Assembly (NCBI GenBank): GCA_902783345.1
Contig: CACZQI010000049.1
Span: 1 to 10,240 of the forward strand
Source of the DNA: an uncultured Erysipelotrichaceae bacterium
GTDB taxonomy: Bacteria; Bacillota_I; Bacilli_A; RF39; UBA660
DNA: 10,240 bases
Direction: 5' to 3'
In this document: positions 6,753-10,240 of the stretch, piece after piece
How the letters are laid out: each line of letters begins with the position of its first letter
Numbering within the stretch: position 1 is the stretch's first letter
Position numbers and translations under genes: made by a program
Notes under the pieces: generated by a model
Told to the model about the DNA's origin: nothing
The model's input: only the letters and a program-made list of their open reading frames with translations
Database searches by the model: none

Positions 6753-7304
6753 TTATTTAAGCATTAATTTAAGTGCTTCTTTAATTTGATTTTCAATTGA
6801 TAAACTCCTATCAACCTTTGGAAGTATTCTTTTAATATCAACTATTTTATAGCCTAAATTTTCTAATACTTCAATTAGTTCGTCAGTATTATCTTCCAAT
6901 GCAGCATCAATTGAACCTAATTTTCCTTTTAAATCTAAAATCATTTGCCTTGCTAACTTATCTCCAACTTTAGGAAACTTCTTTAAATATAAAATATTTT
7001 CCCTTTCAATTGCATCAGCAATCCCATTTACACTACCAGTAGCTAGCATTGGAATAGCTGTTTTAGGTCCTAAACCTTTAACATTAATTAGTTTTAAAAA
7101 TAAATCTTTTTCTTCTAAAGTTTTAAAGCCATATAAAGCATTTTCGGTTTCATTTATATATTGATGCGTATAAACTGTATATTCCTTGCCTTCCTCATAA
7201 GCATAAGGATTAGGAACAAAAATTATATATCCTATACCATGATTATCTAAAACAATGTAATTACTAGTTAAGTATTTTACGCTTCCTATAATATAACCAA
7301 ACAT
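6753..7304 (-). CDS. ruvA: Holliday junction DNA-binding protein RuvA
   Basis: RuvA tetramers bind four-way junctions and recruit RuvB. At 183 residues it is slightly shorter than the usual ~200. Domain I opens with MFGYIIGSVKYL and ends near HQYINETENALYGF (47-60). Two helix-hairpin-helix motifs follow, around NVKGLGPKTA (74-83) and KVGDKLARQMILDLKGKL (112-129). After an acidic linker (about 134-142), the C-terminal RuvB-binding domain starts near ELIEVLENLGY. I start at the ATG at 7304, 5 nt after AAGGTGG (7310-7316). A GTG three codons upstream lies inside that ribosome binding site. It is the first gene of the seven-gene run, with two promoters upstream, one of them overlapped by a LexA-box-like site. 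Confidence 0.97.
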   Translation of the reverse strand: MFGYIIGSVKYLTSNYIVLDNHGIGYIIFVPNPYAYEEGKEYTVYTHQYINETENALYGFKTLEEKDLFLKLINVKGLGPKTAIPMLATGSVNGIADAIERENILYLKKFPKVGDKLARQMILDLKGKLGSIDAALEDNTDELIEVLENLGYKIVDIKRILPKVDRSLSIENQIKEALKLMLK

Positions 7305-7323
7305 CTTTACCACCTTACCCTTT

Positions 7324-7352
7324 ATTGTATCAAAGTGCTAGTTTTAAGTCTA
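7324..7352 (-). promoter_or_regulatory. Proximal promoter (P2) of the ruvA operon
   Basis: On the minus strand -35 TAGACT (7347-7352, 4 of 6) and -10 TACAAT (7324-7329, 5 of 6) are separated by exactly 17 bp. A start near 7317 lies right before the ruvA ribosome binding site (7310-7316), leaving a leader of about 13 nt. No LexA-like site overlaps it, so it may give basal expression of the whole run. Confidence 0.6.
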
Positions 7353-7393
7353 TGATTTAACATCAATTTTACTTTTTATTTTCACTCTAAATA

Positions 7394-7422
7394 AGTATAA
7401 CACAATACATTTGTTCGTGCAA
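7394..7422 (-). promoter_or_regulatory. Distal promoter (P1) of the ruvA operon
   Basis: On the minus strand the extended -10 TGTTATACT (7394-7402; hexamer 5 of 6) has a weak -35 TTGCAC (7417-7422) at 17 bp. A start near 7387 would give a leader of about 83 nt into ruvA, running through P2. The LexA-box-like site occupies the spacer, the usual place for an operator that blocks polymerase. Confidence 0.55.
7404..7417 (-). promoter_or_regulatory. LexA (DinR/SOS) box-like operator
   Basis: On the minus strand the site reads CGAACAAATGTATT. Against the Bacillus consensus CGAACRNRYGTTYC it matches 12 of 14 positions. The left half-site CGAAC is perfect; the right half differs by A for T and T for C. 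It lies between the -35 and -10 of P1 upstream of ruvA and dinD, both SOS genes in other bacteria, which makes the match much more credible than its score alone. The lexA gene itself is not in the window. Confidence 0.65.
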
Positions 7423-7477
7423 TAAAATATCAATATTTTTTAAAATTATTAACCAAATTGAGCCTAATTGTGTAAAC

Positions 7478-7483
7478 TATAAT
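7478..7483 (+). promoter_or_regulatory. -10 element of the tiny membrane protein gene
   Basis: A perfect TATAAT lies 6 nt before the strong Shine-Dalgarno AAAGGAGGT (7490-7498), so the transcript should start at about 7490, a leader of some 15 nt. I see no good -35 at 16-18 bp; TTGAGC (7459-7464) lies at only about 13 bp. It may need an activator or another sigma factor. Confidence 0.5.
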
Positions 7484-7504
7484 AGATACAAAGGAGGTAT
7501 TAAT

Positions 7505-7699
7505 ATGTATTATTACGGATATAACGGTGGTTATAATGGAGGATACACTAATCCATGCTGCTATAGCTATGTAGGAAATACTGGGGGCGGTTATGGCGTT
7601 GGTGCAGCTCTTTTAATTGTATTATTTATTTTATTAGTAATTATCATTGGTTCTGGCTGGAATTGGGGAAATAATAACGGTAACAGAAATAACGACTAA
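7505..7699 (+). CDS. Tiny Gly/Tyr-rich membrane protein, YjcZ-like
   Basis: The 64-residue product starts at ATG 6 nt after AAAGGAGGT, one of the strongest ribosome binding sites in the window. Residues 1-30 are rich in Tyr, Gly and Asn with repeated YNGGY units and a Cys18-Cys19 pair. Residues 32-49 form one very hydrophobic helix (GVGAALLIVLFILLVIIIG) and the tail 50-64 is Trp, Gly and Asn-rich and polar. GGGYGVGAALLIVLFILLVI resembles the conserved core of the YjcZ/tiny transmembrane family of Bacillus, several members of which are sporulation proteins; function here is unknown. It is the only plus-strand protein gene, divergent from ruvA and convergent with argS. Family call is from motif memory. 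Confidence 0.75.
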   Translation: MYYYGYNGGYNGGYTNPCCYSYVGNTGGGYGVGAALLIVLFILLVIIIGSGWNWGNNNGNRNND

Positions 7700-7726
7700 A
7701 AAAGAAAGATTTGCTCTTTCTTTTTT
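7698..7726. terminator. Two-way terminator between the tiny membrane protein gene and argS
   Basis: A 12-bp perfect stem, AAAAAAGAAAGA (7698-7709) with TCTTTCTTTTTT (7715-7726), encloses the loop TTTGC. Both strands read into a run of six T residues. It overlaps the last bases of both convergent genes: the small gene stops at 7699 and the argS stop starts at 7725-7727. Confidence 0.9.
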
Positions 7727-9461
7727 ATATGGCATCAGGTAATTCAATTGCTAAAATATCAAGTAAATATTTATTAGTTTTATATACAATATCTATTAAA
7801 GTTAAATAACTTTCTTTTATTTTAATATCTTCTTCAGTTAATACTTCATGATTAGAATAAAAAGCATTAAATGATGATGTTAATCTATAAAGATACTCAC
7901 ATATTTCATTAATAGTTCTTGTTTTAAATGATTTTTCGATAATACTTCTTAAATTAATTAAATTTAAAATAATATTACGTTCTTCTAAAGTATTTATTAA
8001 ATTATAATTTTGATAATTCATCTCAGATTTCTTTAGTAAAGAACTCATTCTAACTGTTCCATAAAGTATATAAGGTCCAGTTTTACCATTAATATCGCTA
8101 AATTTAACTGGATCAAATATATAATCACTAGCTCTATTAGGAAGTAAATCGGCATATTTAATAGCAGCAATAGCTAAGATAGTAGCTAAATTATCTTTAT
8201 TTTCTTCTTTAATATTATCTTTAATTACTTTACGAGTTTCTACTTTAACGATATCAATAAGTTCTCTTAAACTCATAACGCCACCATCACGAGTTTTAAA
8301 AGGTTTACCATCTGGGCCATTCATCGTTCCAAAGCCATACCATTCAAGAGTTTTAGTTTTTGGTACAATCTTAGTTTTATATGCTGCCCTAAAGGCTTGA
8401 ATGAAATGTAGTTCTTGTCTTATATCGGTTAAATAAAGATAACCATCAACATTAAATCTAGATTCTCTACTATATAATGTTGCAAGCTCTGTTGAATCAT
8501 AAAGGATTCCCCCATTACTTTTAATTAAAATTACTGGAGGAATTTCTTTTTTATCTGTATCTTCTTTTACATCAATAATAGTTGCGCCTTCACTAATTTT
8601 AGTTAAATTATTATCTTTCAAATATTTAAGCATTGGTGCAATGTATTTATCCGCATCTTTTTCCCCTTCATATAAATCAAAAGTCGCATTTAACAAATGA
8701 TAAATATCTAAAATATCTTCTATTGAAAGACGGGTAAATGATTCATACAAAGCATATATTCCTTTTTCACGGTTTTGAAGTTTAACGGTCAAATCTCTTG
8801 CTTCTTCTAAATAAGCTTCATCTTCTTTGGCTTTTATACTGGCTGTTGGATATATTTCATATAAATCATCTAAAGTTATTGGACACTTGTTTGGATACTC
8901 TCCTTCAAAGTTTTCATCAAAATATGGTAAATTGGGATATCTGTGCTTTATTTCACAAATAATAAGTCCCATTGGTCTACCCCAATCGCCAAAATGAACG
9001 TCACTTATAGTTTGATAACCAACTGCATTAAATAATCTTTTTAAAGCTTCACCAATATTAGGGCTTCTTAAATGTCCAGCATGCAAAGCTTTAGCAACAT
9101 TTGCTCCACCGTAATCTAAAAAGTAAGTTTTTTTATCATCCGCATAATATGTATTTATACTAAAATCTTTATTTATATCATTAATATATTGAGTTAAACA
9201 TTCATCTGATAAAGTAAGGTTTATAAATCCTCCTACATGATTAACATCTTTAAACTCATTATATTCTTTTAATTTATTAACAATATCTTCCGCAATTAAA
9301 TTTGGATTTTGATGATATTTTTTAGCCAAATTAAAGGCTCCATTATATTGGTAATCTCCTAAATCAGGTCGATCTGAAACAAGTAACTGAACATCATCTT
9401 CAAAATTCAATTCTTTTAAAACATCACTAATTAATTTTTCTAATTTTAAAATTAAATTCAA
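7725..9461 (-). CDS. argS: Arginyl-tRNA synthetase
   Basis: A class I synthetase that charges tRNA-Arg. Counting from the TTG start it has 578 residues. An N-terminal tRNA-D-loop-binding domain covers about 1-95. The catalytic core has FLDYGGANVAKALHAGHLRS with the HAGH form of HIGH at 127-130, DVHFGDWGRPMG after it, YLTDIRQELHF at about 342-352, and GPDGKPFKTRDGG (382-394) in place of KMSKS, as usual for ArgRS. A helical DALR-type anticodon domain starts near KTGPYILYGTVRM. A GTG at 9470 (three codons longer) is possible, but it lies inside the sequence AGGTGAT (9466-9472) that serves TTG as ribosome binding site, and it would fall almost on the predicted transcription start. It is monocistronic, with no T-box leader. 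Confidence 0.95.
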   Translation of the reverse strand: MNLILKLEKLISDVLKELNFEDDVQLLVSDRPDLGDYQYNGAFNLAKKYHQNPNLIAEDIVNKLKEYNEFKDVNHVGGFINLTLSDECLTQYINDINKDFSINTYYADDKKTYFLDYGGANVAKALHAGHLRSPNIGEALKRLFNAVGYQTISDVHFGDWGRPMGLIICEIKHRYPNLPYFDENFEGEYPNKCPITLDDLYEIYPTASIKAKEDEAYLEEARDLTVKLQNREKGIYALYESFTRLSIEDILDIYHLLNATFDLYEGEKDADKYIAPMLKYLKDNNLTKISEGATIIDVKEDTDKKEIPPVILIKSNGGILYDSTELATLYSRESRFNVDGYLYLTDIRQELHFIQAFRAAYKTKIVPKTKTLEWYGFGTMNGPDGKPFKTRDGGVMSLRELIDIVKVETRKVIKDNIKEENKDNLATILAIAAIKYADLLPNRASDYIFDPVKFSDINGKTGPYILYGTVRMSSLLKKSEMNYQNYNLINTLEERNIILNLINLRSIIEKSFKTRTINEICEYLYRLTSSFNAFYSNHEVLTEEDIKIKESYLTLIDIVYKTNKYLLDILAIELPDAI

Positions 9462-9478
9462 TTTAATCACCTATAAAT

Positions 9479-9507
9479 ATTTTAACAAAAAAGGCTTCTA
9501 ATTTGAA
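9479..9507 (-). promoter_or_regulatory. Promoter of argS
   Basis: On the minus strand the extended -10 TGTTAAAAT (9479-9487; hexamer 5 of 6) sits 17 bp from TTCAAA (9502-9507, 4 of 6). The -35 lies inside the terminator hairpin of the upstream gene and the TG extension touches its T run. The predicted start near 9472 coincides with the argS ribosome binding site, giving a leader of about 11 nt. Confidence 0.6.
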
Positions 9508-9512
9508 GCCTT
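9487..9512 (-). terminator. Intrinsic terminator of the gene at the right edge
   Basis: On the minus strand AAGGCTTC (9512-9505) pairs with GAAGCCTT (9498-9491) around a 6-nt loop and is followed by six T residues (9487-9492, partly shared with the stem). It begins within the stop codon of the upstream gene (9511-9513). Confidence 0.88.
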
Positions 9513-10240
9513 AACTTATTAATTCTATATAATCAAAGATAACATTATTATCTTCTGTCACAAATACAAAACGATATTTAGTAAATTTATCTAAATTATT
9601 TTTTATATCATCTACTTTACATGTTGGTTCACTTTGATTTTCAGTAATATAAGCATATTTAATTATATTATCATTATTATTTTCTATAGTGTTAGAACTT
9701 TCCGAATAATATAAAGCAACTTCTAAATAATATTTATTATCTTTTACTTCACCATTATACTTGTAAAAACTAACATATTTACCATCTGTGCAATCATTAT
9801 TAGGAATTTTTCCAACATACATGTCATGATCTAATGTAATTTGACCTTCTTTAACAGCAAAATTATCACTATAAGAATAATTATCATATACTTTTTTGCC
9901 AAATAATGTTTTAAGCGCTAATTTTAAATCGTCTTTTTTAAATCTAAGATATGATTCATCCTCTATCTTATCTATTAGCAGTTTTCTATCATTATAACGA
10001 AGATAAGTAAGTATTATATTATTTATATATTCTTCTTTTAAATCTGAAAAATATAATTTATTTTTTTTAGTAAAATCAAATTTTTCACCATTTGAACAGG
10101 TTCCAAATACATTAAGATATAAAGTTTCAATATATGTATCTAAACTTTTTCTACTACCATATATTTCCTCAATAGATGTGTCTTGAACAATTGGTTTAGG
10201 ATCAATAATTATTTTTTTATTAAATAAAACAAAACATACA
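9511..10240 (-). CDS. Unrecognised protein with probable extracytoplasmic domain (N-terminus outside window)
   Basis: The frame is open from the window edge to TAA at 9511-9513, giving 242 visible residues; the start is missing. A methionine at 9820-9822 (MYVGKIPNND) is internal, since the same frame continues upstream without a stop. The first visible residues, VCFVLFNKK then IIIDPKPIVQD, look like the end of a membrane segment followed by an exposed region. The body is rich in Lys, Asp, Asn and Tyr. Cysteines occur in VFGTCSNGEKF, NNDCTDGKY and SEPTCKVDD. The C-terminal stretch TKYRFVFVTEDNNVIFDYIE resembles the closing strands of small secreted domains often seen in uncultured low-GC Gram-positives. 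I cannot name a family. It ends in its own terminator and is not coupled to argS. Confidence 0.8.
   Translation of the reverse strand, partial: VCFVLFNKKIIIDPKPIVQDTSIEEIYGSRKSLDTYIETLYLNVFGTCSNGEKFDFTKKNKLYFSDLKEEYINNIILTYLRYNDRKLLIDKIEDESYLRFKKDDLKLALKTLFGKKVYDNYSYSDNFAVKEGQITLDHDMYVGKIPNNDCTDGKYVSFYKYNGEVKDNKYYLEVALYYSESSNTIENNNDNIIKYAYITENQSEPTCKVDDIKNNLDKFTKYRFVFVTEDNNVIFDYIELIS

Noticed and set aside
7305..7504. Riboswitch (for example THF or glycine) controlling the ruv-thymidylate run
   Set aside because: The 83-nt leader from P1 is AT-rich with no convincing multi-helix fold, and P2 leaves only about 13 nt.
9462..9487. T-box or other riboswitch leader for argS
   Set aside because: There are only about 20-25 nt between the -10 element and the start codon, too short for any T-box.
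9511..9822. A 103-residue gene starting at the methionine at 9822
   Set aside because: The same frame stays open to the window edge with consistent composition, and no ribosome binding site precedes this methionine; it is an internal residue of a longer protein.

Overview
The window comes from an AT-rich (about 30% GC by eye) low-GC Gram-positive-type bacterium. Strong AAGGAGG ribosome binding sites, extended -10 promoters, a ruv/queA neighbourhood and a Bacillus-type LexA box point to Bacillota or a walled relative of the Mollicutes. Tryptophan is encoded by TGG and no gene is interrupted by TGA, so the code looks standard. None of the stop codons seen here is TGA. The taxonomic placement is inference from style, not from a search.

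Layout. Positions 4-164 carry two plus-strand tRNA genes, Ile (GAT) and Glu (TTC). A two-way terminator separates them from queA, which converges on them. queA has its own promoter. Upstream of queA lies a 48-codon gene for a truncated-looking exported peptide, then a seven-gene minus-strand run read from 7304 down to 1566: ruvA, dinD, ruvB, glyA, thyA, folA, tmk. Gaps in this run are 23 nt or less and two junctions overlap. A divergent gene for a tiny Gly/Tyr-rich membrane protein sits at 7505-7699. It converges on argS (7725-9461) across a second two-way terminator. The right edge holds the 3' part of an unrecognised, probably surface-exposed protein that runs out of the window.

How the genes fit together. 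RuvA and RuvB move Holliday junctions, and DinD is a damage-inducible protein reported to act on RecA in E. coli. Here dinD lies between ruvA and ruvB. A LexA-box-like sequence (7404-7417) lies between the -35 and -10 of a promoter that reads into ruvA, next to a second promoter without a box. The same run continues into a complete thymidylate cycle: GlyA makes 5,10-methylene-THF, ThyA uses it to make dTMP and DHF, FolA returns DHF to THF, and Tmk phosphorylates dTMP. Damage repair and dTTP supply may therefore share one transcript. In Bacillus ruvA, ruvB and queA are adjacent; here the block is interrupted by dinD and by the thymidylate cassette.

A recurring design is visible in the promoters. 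For quea, ruvA, the tiny membrane protein and argS, a -10 element ends 6-7 nt before the Shine-Dalgarno sequence, so the predicted transcripts begin almost at the ribosome binding site. Two of these promoters are fused to the tail of the preceding terminator. I see no CRISPR array, insertion sequence, riboswitch or T-box, and no gene-free stretch longer than about 300 bases.
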